A stretch of DNA of 16,211 bases, from the NCBI GenBank assembly GCA_964444795.1, contig CAYUIQ010000207.1, forward strand, positions 1 through 16,211, written 5' to 3'. Below the pieces are notes generated by a model. The model made no database searches. It was not told the origin of the DNA and saw only the letters and a list, made by a program, of their open reading frames with translations. Both the position numbers and the translations under genes were made by a program. This document shows, piece by piece, positions 7,642 to 14,082 of this stretch. This stretch comes from JABMRP01 sp964444795 (GTDB lineage: Bacteria > Planctomycetota > Planctomycetia > Pirellulales > Thermoguttaceae). Positions within the stretch are counted from its first letter, which is position 1, and every line of letters begins with the position of its first letter.

Positions 7642-8748
7642 ATGCCATTCATCCGATACCACATCGTCGTATTGCTTCTTCTGCTCGGGTTGGGAGCAGT
7701 ACCTGCCGGGGCTCAAGTACCGTATGCCGCGTCCTCGCCGCCGGCGGCACTTCCCCCGACAAACGTATTCACGCTTCCCGGTCAACCGTCGAGTTCGTCG
7801 TACACGGCCACCGCGACCGACGCGTGGCGATATCCGGGCCAACTGACCAACTATACCGGGTCGGCCGGGTCGGCCGGCGCGATCCCCGGGCCGGTTCCAC
7901 CAGGGCGCAAAGCGTATGACGGCCCGTTGCCGAAAACCCAATCGGACCTTCCGCCGGGTGCGCGCGACGGGATGTTTCAGAAGCTCCTGTTCGACGCCAC
8001 CTGGCTTGCCGCCGGCGGGGCCGGGGGACTGGGAATGATGGATCTGGACCTCAAGGTAGCGCTGGCCTTGCCGATTCCTTCGCGAAAATCGCCGCTGCTG
8101 ATAATTCCCGGCTTCGGCGTCCACTACCTCGATGGCCCGTTGACCCCCGACCTGCCTCCGCAAGTGTTCGACGCCTACACGATGTTTCGCTGGCGCCACG
8201 ACATGACCGACCGACTGCGGATCGATCTGGCGGTCACGCCCGGCGTGTTTAGCGATTTCGAGCAGGGGACCGACGATGCGATCCGCGTGACCGGGCACGG
8301 TTTCGGTGTGTACAAGTGGACCAAGACCACGAAGATCGTGCTGGGGGCCACCTATCTCGATCGCGACGACATCAGCGTACTGCCCATTGCCGGCGTCATC
8401 TGGGAGCCCAATCGCGGCTACAAATTCGACCTGGTTTTCCCCCACCCGAAGATCTACGTCCGCCTTTTCCCCAACGGCCCCTGCAACGAGAACGAGAAGG
8501 ATTGGCTGACACTGGCCGGCGAGTTCGGCGAGGGCGTCTGGGCGATCGAACGGGCAAGCGGCGCCTTGGACAAAGCCACCTACCGCGACTGGCGGTTGAT
8601 CCTCGGCCTGGAGCACGAATCGATCGGCGGGCTGGGCTACAAGCTCGAGATTGGCTACGTCTTCAGCCGAACGATGGAGTATCAATCCGCGACGCCCGAT
8701 TTCGAGCCCAGCAGTACCCTGCTGATGCGCGCCGGGTTCATCTTCTAA
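7642..8748 (+). CDS. Outer-membrane beta-barrel protein, paralogue of upstream gene (368 aa)
   Basis: This is the second of a tandem pair. The signal peptide (residues 1-25) begins MPFIRYHIVVLLLLLGLGAV and ends PAGA before QVPY. A Ser/Pro/Gly-rich linker runs to about 110, then the barrel-like region starts. It repeats the paralogue's landmarks: LLIIPGFGVHYLDGP, GVFSDFEQGTDD, TYLDRDDISVLPIAGVIWEP, FDLVFPHPK and a C-terminal RAGFIF. The ATG at 7642 has only a distant AGG; a TTG at 7630 in the same frame is an alternative start. It lies 70 bp after its paralogue and is probably co-transcribed. It could be a porin-like or structural outer-membrane protein; no enzymatic motif (for example phospholipase or protease) is visible. 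Confidence 0.78.
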   Translation: MPFIRYHIVVLLLLLGLGAVPAGAQVPYAASSPPAALPPTNVFTLPGQPSSSSYTATATDAWRYPGQLTNYTGSAGSAGAIPGPVPPGRKAYDGPLPKTQSDLPPGARDGMFQKLLFDATWLAAGGAGGLGMMDLDLKVALALPIPSRKSPLLIIPGFGVHYLDGPLTPDLPPQVFDAYTMFRWRHDMTDRLRIDLAVTPGVFSDFEQGTDDAIRVTGHGFGVYKWTKTTKIVLGATYLDRDDISVLPIAGVIWEPNRGYKFDLVFPHPKIYVRLFPNGPCNENEKDWLTLAGEFGEGVWAIERASGALDKATYRDWRLILGLEHESIGGLGYKLEIGYVFSRTMEYQSATPDFEPSSTLLMRAGFIF

Positions 8749-8797
8749 CCGGCCGTCCGCCGACGGCCCCGCTCGCACGGCCTTCCACGGCAAATGC

Positions 8798-8826
8798 TTG
8801 ACATTTTCCCCACGATGGGGGATCAT
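8798..8826 (+). promoter_or_regulatory. Sigma70-like promoter upstream of the cpaF-type gene, with internal palindrome
   Basis: A perfect TTGACA (8798-8803), a 17-bp spacer and GATCAT (8821-8826, four of six consensus bases) form the best promoter-like site in the window. The spacer and first -10 bases carry an inverted repeat TCCCC-N6-GGGGA (8807-8822), a plausible operator position. Transcription would start near 8833, leaving an ~150-nt leader before the ATPase gene. The leader contains a long hairpin. Confidence 0.5.
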
Positions 8827-8863
8827 GCGGTTGTCGTGCCGTGGCGAGAAGTCGGGCCATTGC

Positions 8864-8925
8864 GTAGCTACGGTCGCCAGACCGTGGTTTGAGCGATGCA
8901 ACCACGGTCTGGCGACCGTAGCTAC
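8864..8925. repeat. Perfect 26-bp inverted repeat in the cpaF leader
   Basis: The arms 8864-8889 and 8900-8925 are exact reverse complements around a 10-nt loop (TGAGCGATGC). The left arm begins GTAGCTACGGTCGCCAGACC. It is 115 bp after the barrel-protein stop and 58 bp before the ATPase start. It has no T-run, so it is not a classical terminator. It may be a dispersed palindromic repeat or a leader-RNA hairpin. Confidence 0.85.
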
Positions 8926-8949
8926 CAACCCCATGCGGCTACCTAATCG

Positions 8950-8983
8950 CTAGTCCCTAACAACTAGTCCCTAGCCCCTACCC
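8950..8983. repeat. CTAGTCCCTA-type short repeats abutting the ATPase start codon
   Basis: Two CTAGTCCCTA units (starting 8950 and 8964) and a variant (CTAGCCCCTA) run directly into the ATG at 8984, replacing any recognisable ribosome binding site. A related tract in the opposite orientation is at 10439-10470. Confidence 0.6.
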
Positions 8984-10099
8984 ATGGCAAACCAGGAAAT
9001 CTTCGAGACGAGTGTTCGCTATTTTCTCGATCCGATCGTCCCCTTGCTCGACGATGACGCGGTGACCGAGATCATGGTCAACGGGTTCGAGACGATCTTC
9101 GTCGAACGGCAGGGCAAACTGCAGCGGACCGACGCGCGCTTTGCCAGCGAAGACGCGTTGCGGTCGGCGATCCACAACATCGCCCAATGGGTGGGCCGTT
9201 CCATCGACCCGCACCGGCCCGTGCTCGACGCGCGGCTACCCAACGGCTCCCGCGTTCACGCCATCATTCCTCCCAGCGCCCGCGGCGGCACCTATCTGAC
9301 CATTCGCAAATTCGCCCGGGAAACCTACACGCTGGACGATTTCGTCCGCTTCGAGAGCATCTCGCCGGAGGCCAAGGAGTTTCTCGAATTGTGCGTGCGA
9401 CTGCGGAAAAACATCATCATCTCCGGAGGCACCGGCACGGGCAAGACGACCCTGCTCAACGCCATTTCGCGGGCCATTCCCGAGGAAGAACGGATCGTGG
9501 TGATCGAGGATACGTCGGAATTGAAACTGATCCAGGATCATTGCCTTTACTTGGAAGCCCGGCCGGCCGATGACCAGGGACGCGGAGGGATGAGCGTTCG
9601 CCAACTGTTCATCACCTCGTTACGAATGCGCCCCGACCGAATCATCGTCGGCGAGGTGCGCTCCGGCGAAGCGTTGGATCTGGTTCAGTCGATGATCAGC
9701 GGCCACTCGGGAAGCCTGTCGACGGTTCATGCCAACTCGCCACGTGATGCCCTGGTGCGGTTGGAGACTCTCTCGCTGATGTCCGACGTGGAGATCCCCA
9801 TCTACGTGGCACGGGCGCAAGTGGCCTCGGCAATTCACTTGGTTGTGCAGATTGCCCGTTTTACCGAAGACGGCTCGCGAAAAGTCACGCGGATCACGGA
9901 AACGTTCGGATTGGACGAAGAGAAGAACCAGTACCAGTGGCGCGATCTGTTTGTCTCGCGACTTCGCGGCAAGGGCCCGAGCGGGCGGATCTTGGCTAAA
10001 TTGGAGGCAACGGGCCAGAAACCGACGTTTGCCCCAGAGGTGCGGGAGCAGGGACTCCAGGACCGAGTTCGGCATTCGCAAGCCCTGTGGACGGCGTGA
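8984..10099 (+). CDS. cpaF: Tad pilus assembly ATPase, CpaF/TadA family (371 aa)
   Basis: This is a secretion ATPase of the type II/IV family that powers Flp/Tad pilus assembly at the inner membrane. Motifs are complete: N-terminal ...LDDDAVTEIMVNG; RLPNGSRVHAIIPP at 85-97; Walker A GGTGTGKTT at 148-156; the acidic Asp box VVIEDTSEL at 172-180; Walker B RIIVGEVR at 219-226 with Glu224; and the His box GHSGSLSTVHAN at 240-251. At 371 residues it lacks the long N-terminal extension of alphaproteobacterial CpaF, like compact TadA forms. No Shine-Dalgarno is visible because a repeat tract abuts the ATG. A promoter-like site lies at 8798. It is followed by Flp-like pilin genes and a prepilin peptidase, which supports the Tad role over a conjugation or competence ATPase. 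Confidence 0.93.
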   Translation: MANQEIFETSVRYFLDPIVPLLDDDAVTEIMVNGFETIFVERQGKLQRTDARFASEDALRSAIHNIAQWVGRSIDPHRPVLDARLPNGSRVHAIIPPSARGGTYLTIRKFARETYTLDDFVRFESISPEAKEFLELCVRLRKNIIISGGTGTGKTTLLNAISRAIPEEERIVVIEDTSELKLIQDHCLYLEARPADDQGRGGMSVRQLFITSLRMRPDRIIVGEVRSGEALDLVQSMISGHSGSLSTVHANSPRDALVRLETLSLMSDVEIPIYVARAQVASAIHLVVQIARFTEDGSRKVTRITETFGLDEEKNQYQWRDLFVSRLRGKGPSGRILAKLEATGQKPTFAPEVREQGLQDRVRHSQALWTA

Positions 10100-10231
10100 C
10101 CCCCTCGATAGAGTCATGCGCGGCAGGGCCATGCACAACGGGGGCACTCACCGGAGTGTCAATTACGACGGGGCTATTCTCGACAGCGCCGGCGAGCGGC
10201 TCGTCGCTGGGCACATTGGCGAGGATCTGCT

Positions 10232-10441
10232 ATGATAGTTGGCATGGGTGGCCGAAACACGGAACGATTGAGGGGGCCAAAAAATCGCCTGCCCGCGCGG
10301 CGGGGCGTGGCGTCGATCGACTACGTCCTGATCCTCGGGATCGTCTTGCCGCTGATCTTGTTCATTTTCCGCGTCGCGCCGCGGATGATGCAGTTGGCGT
10401 ACGAGATGGTGTGTGCGTTGATCGATTGGCCGTTTATGTAG
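10232..10441 (+). CDS. Flp-like pilin / pseudopilin with Asp at +5 (69 aa)
   Basis: This is a small class IVb-type pilin precursor. A basic leader ends RRG at residue 25, followed by VASIDYVLILGIVLPLILFIF, a hydrophobic helix. The residue at +5 after the glycine is Asp30, followed by Tyr31; classical Flp pilins have Glu-Tyr at these positions. The mature form would be about 44 residues, similar in size to Flp. GAGG (10221-10224) is 7 nt before the ATG at 10232. The 132-base gap before it (10100-10231) contains nothing I can identify. It sits two genes upstream of the TadV-type peptidase that would process it. Whether it is the main pilin or a minor one is not decidable from sequence. Confidence 0.75.
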   Translation: MIVGMGGRNTERLRGPKNRLPARRGVASIDYVLILGIVLPLILFIFRVAPRMMQLAYEMVCALIDWPFM

Positions 10442-10470
10442 GGACTAGGGGCTGGGGACTAGGGAATAGG
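10439..10470. repeat. TAGGGACTAGGGG-type repeat, inverted relative to 8950-8983
   Basis: This tract holds TAGGGACTAGGGG, GGGACTAGGGAATAGG units. Its reverse complement contains CTAGTCCC and AGCCCCTAG, matching the tract before the ATPase gene. Its first three bases are the stop codon of the Flp-like gene. Confidence 0.55.
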
Positions 10471-10492
10471 CCGTATTGGGAGAATTGCCGTC

Positions 10493-10711
10493 ATGGCTCG
10501 AAAACCGACGTTGCTGGGCCTTCTGCGGAAGGTGCATGAGGACGAAGACGGGGCGGTCAGCCTGGAAACGATCTTGATTATCGGCGCCATCGTTATCCCG
10601 ATCTTGATTTTCCTGATCAAGTATGGCTGGCCCCGAATCAAGGAACTCTTCGACGAAGGCATGACCGACCTGGAAGGCGAAGCCGACAAAGCGGCCGAGC
10701 CGATGCAGTAG
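10493..10711 (+). CDS. Flp-like pilin / pseudopilin (72 aa)
   Basis: This is a second small pilin-like protein. The leader ends DEDG (Gly20) and the mature part begins AVSLETILIIGAIVIPILIF, with Glu25 exactly at +5 and Thr26 at +6. A short amphipathic, acidic tail follows the helix, ending EGEADKAAEPMQ. This fits a class IVb prepilin processed by the downstream peptidase. GGGAGA at 10478-10483 serves the ATG at 10493. Its stop is six bases before the peptidase start, so the two are tightly coupled. It has the better prepilin site of the two small proteins and is the stronger candidate for the major Flp pilin; that ranking is inference. Confidence 0.78.
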   Translation: MARKPTLLGLLRKVHEDEDGAVSLETILIIGAIVIPILIFLIKYGWPRIKELFDEGMTDLEGEADKAAEPMQ

Positions 10712-10717
10712 GGAACA

Positions 10718-11290
10718 ATGATCGTCACGCTCCTGCTGCTGGCACTGCTGGCCGTGGCCACGGTAACCGATTTGTCGCAGCGCAAGATCTACAATAGGAC
10801 GACCTACTCGGGCATGGCGGCGGCTCTGTTGTTGGGTGTGCTGGGCGATTGCCCCGCCGTAACGGCCGAGATCGGCGATTGGGTATTTGGCCCACGCGAC
10901 CCCGTGGGACTCGTGGGAAGCATTTGGGGACTATTGGCCTGCGGCACCCTGATGCTGGCGTGTTACGTGTTCTTTTCTGGAACGGGAGGCGGCGACGTCA
11001 AGCTTCTGGCCATGGTCGGCGCTTTCCTGGGCGTTTACGACGGAATCGAAGCCGTTCTGTGGACATTCGTGTTGGGCGCCTGCATGGGGCTGATCGTGCT
11101 GGTCTGGCGAGTCGGCCCCTGGCAATTGGTGGTGCGTGGTTTTCGCCAGACGATGTGGACGTTGAAGTTGGGGCGTTGGAGCCCGCTCTCCGAGGAGGAG
11201 CACGAACAATTGCAGACGCCGCTGCATCTGGCCCCCAACGCACTGCTCGCGGTAATCATCGTTCGTTTCCATCTGATCCCGATATTTTAG
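10718..11290 (+). CDS. tadV: Prepilin peptidase, TadV/CpaA-type A24 aspartic protease (190 aa)
   Basis: This is an integral inner-membrane protease that removes the leader from Flp-type prepilins. The two catalytic aspartates of the A24 family are present: Asp18 in TDLSQRKIYN and Asp93 in the GxGD motif (GTGGGDVKLLAMVG). Several hydrophobic segments (about 1-16, 32-44, 65-86, 95-122, and a C-terminal one near 175-190) fit the family. It lacks the N-terminal methyltransferase domain of PilD, as expected for CpaA/TadV. It starts six bases after the small pilin gene; AGGGA overlaps the previous stop. The insertion of roughly 45 residues between the GxGD region and the last hydrophobic segment (TLKLGRWSPLSEEEHEQL) is a cytoplasmic loop common to many long CpaA proteins. 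Confidence 0.9.
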   Translation: MIVTLLLLALLAVATVTDLSQRKIYNRTTYSGMAAALLLGVLGDCPAVTAEIGDWVFGPRDPVGLVGSIWGLLACGTLMLACYVFFSGTGGGDVKLLAMVGAFLGVYDGIEAVLWTFVLGACMGLIVLVWRVGPWQLVVRGFRQTMWTLKLGRWSPLSEEEHEQLQTPLHLAPNALLAVIIVRFHLIPIF

Positions 11291-11313
11291 TACCTCAAGA
11301 CACTTGAATTCGT

Positions 11314-11414
11314 GGGTGCCTGGGGTCGAGATGCGAGGAACGAGCAGCGCCCCCCCAGTCGGAAAACCACTGGGGGCTCGGCGTTCGTTCCTCACGCCTC
11401 GACCCCAGGCACCC
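11314..11414. repeat. ~101-bp palindromic repeat between tadV and the TadE-like gene
   Basis: The outer arms are exact over 17 bp: GGGTGCCTGGGGTCGAG at 11314-11330 and its reverse complement at 11398-11414. Inner arms pair imperfectly (GAGGAACGA-type and an exact CCCCCAGT at 11352-11359 with ACTGGGGG at 11369-11376), with a 9-nt loop. The same 17-mer occurs at 16166-16182. It fills most of the 147-base gap between the two genes. Confidence 0.8.
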
Positions 11415-11437
11415 CGCGCCGGAGGAAAGGCCCCGCT

Positions 11438-12538
11438 ATGATTCGATCGGTGATCGTGGCCTGCATTCCGTGGTGGGCGATTTTGATCGCGGCGCTGGCC
11501 TGCGCGGTGCTCTTGGTCCGACTGGGTGGCCACCGGCCCAGGTGGAGCCGCTTGAAACAACTGCACGGCGATCAACAGGGGGCCGTGCAATCCCTGAGCT
11601 TCGTGCTCACGCTGCCGTTGTTCATGATGATCATGATGTTCATCGTTCAGGTGAGCCAACTGATGATCGCCACGGTGGTGGTTCACTACGCGGCCTTTGC
11701 CGCGGCCCGCAGCGCGATCGTCTGGATTCCCGCCCGTGTGGTTGGCGATGCCGCCGAAGAACTGGAGAATTGCATCGGCGAGCGTCGGTTGGGCGCGTTG
11801 GACGACGTGCTGGATTCGGACGATGTGTATTTCTGGCCCGACGCCGATGGAATCCCCTACGAGATCGTCGACCCGGATGGAACCAGCCCGAAATTCGCCC
11901 GCATCCGTGCGGCAGCCATGCTGGCGTGCGTGCCGATTTGCCCGTCCCGCGATCTGGGGCTGGAGGTTCCGGCCGAAGAAGCCGCGGCGTCGGAGATCTT
12001 CAAACGGGCGTACGCCACGGTCGCCTCGGGCGGACTTCTCGATCCCGAGAATGACCGCCAACTGGGGGCCATTCACCGCCGCCTGGAAAACAAACTGGCC
12101 TACAGCAGCGGCCATACGCACGTGGGCATACGTTTTCTGCACAAGGGCGACGAACCCTGGCTGCAGCGGTGGGATCTGGCGGACGATCGGGAGGAGTTTC
12201 GAGAAAACGAAGTGGGCTGGCAGGATCCGATCACGGTCACGGTGACGCACGATCTGGCCCTGCTGCCCGGGCCGGGGCGTTTTCTGGCCCGCGACGAATC
12301 CCGAACTCCGTCCGACTCGTCGTACGCCGGTTCCAACGGCTACACCGGAGTCGACACCGTGGCCCCGGATATCCGGCGCGACGACAAGGCAAGGGTACAC
12401 GTCTACCCGATTACCGCATCGATCACTCTGGGCAACGAAGGCCAGAAACCAGTGCTCTCTTTTGTTCATGGAGATTTTCGAGGTGTTCCAGTCGAACCCG
12501 CGGGCGATCCGCCGCCGTGTGGTTGTGGCAGTCGGTAG
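11438..12538 (+). CDS. TadE-like pseudopilin-family membrane protein (366 aa)
   Basis: This is a large TadE-like protein of the Tad system, probably a minor pilus or assembly component exposed to the periplasm. Two hydrophobic segments are seen: about 8-28 and 53-80 (SFVLTLPLFMMIMMFIVQVSQ). The second follows DQQGAVQSLSF, which has the position and TLP pattern of a TadE N-terminal helix. The usual Glu at +5 after the glycine is replaced by Leu53. The conserved post-helix AAFAAARSA is typical of TadE. The rest is a ~280-residue soluble domain I do not recognise, ending PPPCGCGSR. GGAGGAAAGG (11421-11430) fixes the ATG at 11438; an upstream GTG at 11312 would translate the palindromic repeat and is rejected. 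The 3' end overlaps the next gene by up to 71 nt. Confidence 0.75.
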   Translation: MIRSVIVACIPWWAILIAALACAVLLVRLGGHRPRWSRLKQLHGDQQGAVQSLSFVLTLPLFMMIMMFIVQVSQLMIATVVVHYAAFAAARSAIVWIPARVVGDAAEELENCIGERRLGALDDVLDSDDVYFWPDADGIPYEIVDPDGTSPKFARIRAAAMLACVPICPSRDLGLEVPAEEAAASEIFKRAYATVASGGLLDPENDRQLGAIHRRLENKLAYSSGHTHVGIRFLHKGDEPWLQRWDLADDREEFRENEVGWQDPITVTVTHDLALLPGPGRFLARDESRTPSDSSYAGSNGYTGVDTVAPDIRRDDKARVHVYPITASITLGNEGQKPVLSFVHGDFRGVPVEPAGDPPPCGCGSR

Positions 12539-14069
12539 ATTTCCCGGCCGTCTGCACCGCGACGAGCAAGGCACGATCAGCATCATCTCGGTATTTGCCG
12601 TGTTGTTGCTGACGATGCTGTTGGGGATGGTGATGAATGCCGGTCGCCGCGTCGACGGGAAGGTGCGGATGCAGAACGCCGCTGACGCGGCGGCCCATTC
12701 CGGCGGCGTCGTGCTCGCCCGGGGAATGAATACCCTGGCTTTCACCAATCACCTGCTCTGCGACGTCTTCGCGCTGACCGCCTTCATGCGCGAAGCCCGC
12801 GATGGAAACGCCACCGCACAATCGCCGGAAATCCTCGAGTCCTGGTCGGGGATGGCCAGCGTGTTGGAGACCTCGGGCATCCCGAAATTCGAGCTTCTCG
12901 GCGGGGCACTACACCGCACCGTGGCGGCCGAAGCCGAGTTGATCGACGCCTACAGCGCGTGGGCGGCCGCTTCCAGCGAACTCATCCTGCCGGCGCTGGA
13001 GGATATTCTCCAAAACGAGCGAATTCCCGAGTTTCAACGGGCACTCGTTCAGTGGCTGCCCGACGTCGCACAGCGGGCCACGATGGAAGTCGCCCGGCGC
13101 CACTCGTTGACCGACGTGGAAGAAGGGGACTCGTACGGAGGCTCGTACGATCGGCATCGCGGGGAGATGCTCGGCGTGCTCTGGCGGAGTTCGGGCGAAT
13201 TGGTCGGCGGCGACAACGAGTGGATGGACCGCAGCCTGCCGGTGGTGGATCCGGTCACCGATCCCCTGCCCGACCAGCAGCGCTATATCGACGAGTCGCG
13301 GCTGCAACGCAGCACCTATGCGCACCGTTACCTGCGGGCGTGGAACCGGCAATCGCTGGTCTTCATGGACCGCTACGCCTTGCTGAGCCGGTACGGCACG
13401 ATGTGGCGGGGTTTCACCTGCGGGCAACTGAACTATCTGCTCGACATCGAGTATCCCGACCGCAACCTGCTGCACATGATCCACACCGAAGGCAACGAAG
13501 TGGTCGCCGTCAACGAGCACCTGGAAAATCACTTCACGTTTGTGGCCGTCGTCTATTGGCGACAGATGCGGGAGATGATGCCGCGGCTGTTTTTCAACCC
13601 CACGGACGGCGATTCGATGGCCTACGCGGCGGTGACCGTGTTCGTCCCCCGGCGGCGGCTGGTCCAGCGATGGACACACAAAGGCGGAGAGGGTGAAGGG
13701 AGTGGAGTCGCTCCGTGCGGCGATTGCGAAACGGGGTGCTGCGGCGAATCGGAGGGCGTCGTGCCGGTGGGTGGCATGCCCGGCGATTATCCCCCGTTGA
13801 CGATGCGCCCGCCCTCGCCTCCGCAACTGCCCGAGGAAGACGACGAGTTGGATTGGTACGTCGAGCGTCAGCGGATGCAGGCGGAAGCGACGTGGTGGAA
13901 CCTGATCAACCAGAGCTGGACGGTGAAACTCGTGCCGGCAACCCAGCAAGGCCTGGCCAGGATCCTGACCACGCGGCCCCCGCTGCCGGAGTTCGATGCC
14001 TCGGGAATCGAGCTTCCCAACCTGCGGGAACTGACAACCGAAGACATCATCAGGATCAGTCCGCACTAA
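12468..14069 (+). CDS. TadG-like (Tad domain) pilus-assembly protein with Cys cluster (533 aa)
   Basis: The N terminus has the features of the TadE/G-like Tad domain: HRDEQGTISIISVFAVLLLT (30-49), the helix extending to about 57, then NAGRRVDGKVRMQNAADAAAHSG (about 57-79), the characteristic post-helix LQxAADAAA pattern. It is anchored in the inner membrane with a large external domain. The external part is unusually long. It includes several Trp/Tyr-rich helical stretches and a low-complexity Gly/Glu region with a cysteine cluster C417-x2-C420-x3-C424-C425. No von Willebrand A-type metal site is evident, although many TadG proteins carry one. The ATG at 12468 overlaps the previous gene by 71 nt; GTGs at 12483, 12519 and 12525 are alternative starts. 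It sits between two TadE-like genes. Confidence 0.75.
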   Translation: MEIFEVFQSNPRAIRRRVVVAVGRFPGRLHRDEQGTISIISVFAVLLLTMLLGMVMNAGRRVDGKVRMQNAADAAAHSGGVVLARGMNTLAFTNHLLCDVFALTAFMREARDGNATAQSPEILESWSGMASVLETSGIPKFELLGGALHRTVAAEAELIDAYSAWAAASSELILPALEDILQNERIPEFQRALVQWLPDVAQRATMEVARRHSLTDVEEGDSYGGSYDRHRGEMLGVLWRSSGELVGGDNEWMDRSLPVVDPVTDPLPDQQRYIDESRLQRSTYAHRYLRAWNRQSLVFMDRYALLSRYGTMWRGFTCGQLNYLLDIEYPDRNLLHMIHTEGNEVVAVNEHLENHFTFVAVVYWRQMREMMPRLFFNPTDGDSMAYAAVTVFVPRRRLVQRWTHKGGEGEGSGVAPCGDCETGCCGESEGVVPVGGMPGDYPPLTMRPPSPPQLPEEDDELDWYVERQRMQAEATWWNLINQSWTVKLVPATQQGLARILTTRPPLPEFDASGIELPNLRELTTEDIIRISPH

Positions 14070-14082
14070 TGGGGGCGACTCC

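Noticed and set aside
9996..10214. 72-aa minus-strand frame in the cpaF-flp gap
   Set aside because: It overlaps the end of cpaF, is Pro/Ala/Ser-rich without domain or start signal, and is most likely a shadow.
11312..11437. GTG start at 11312 extending the TadE-like protein by 42 residues
   Set aside because: The extension would translate the palindromic repeat; a strong ribosome site fits the ATG at 11438 instead.
10931..12748. 605-aa open frame on the minus strand
   Set aside because: It lies antisense across tadV and the TadE-like gene, has no recognisable domain, and is rich in Arg/His/Gln/Pro as expected of a shadow frame in high-GC DNA.
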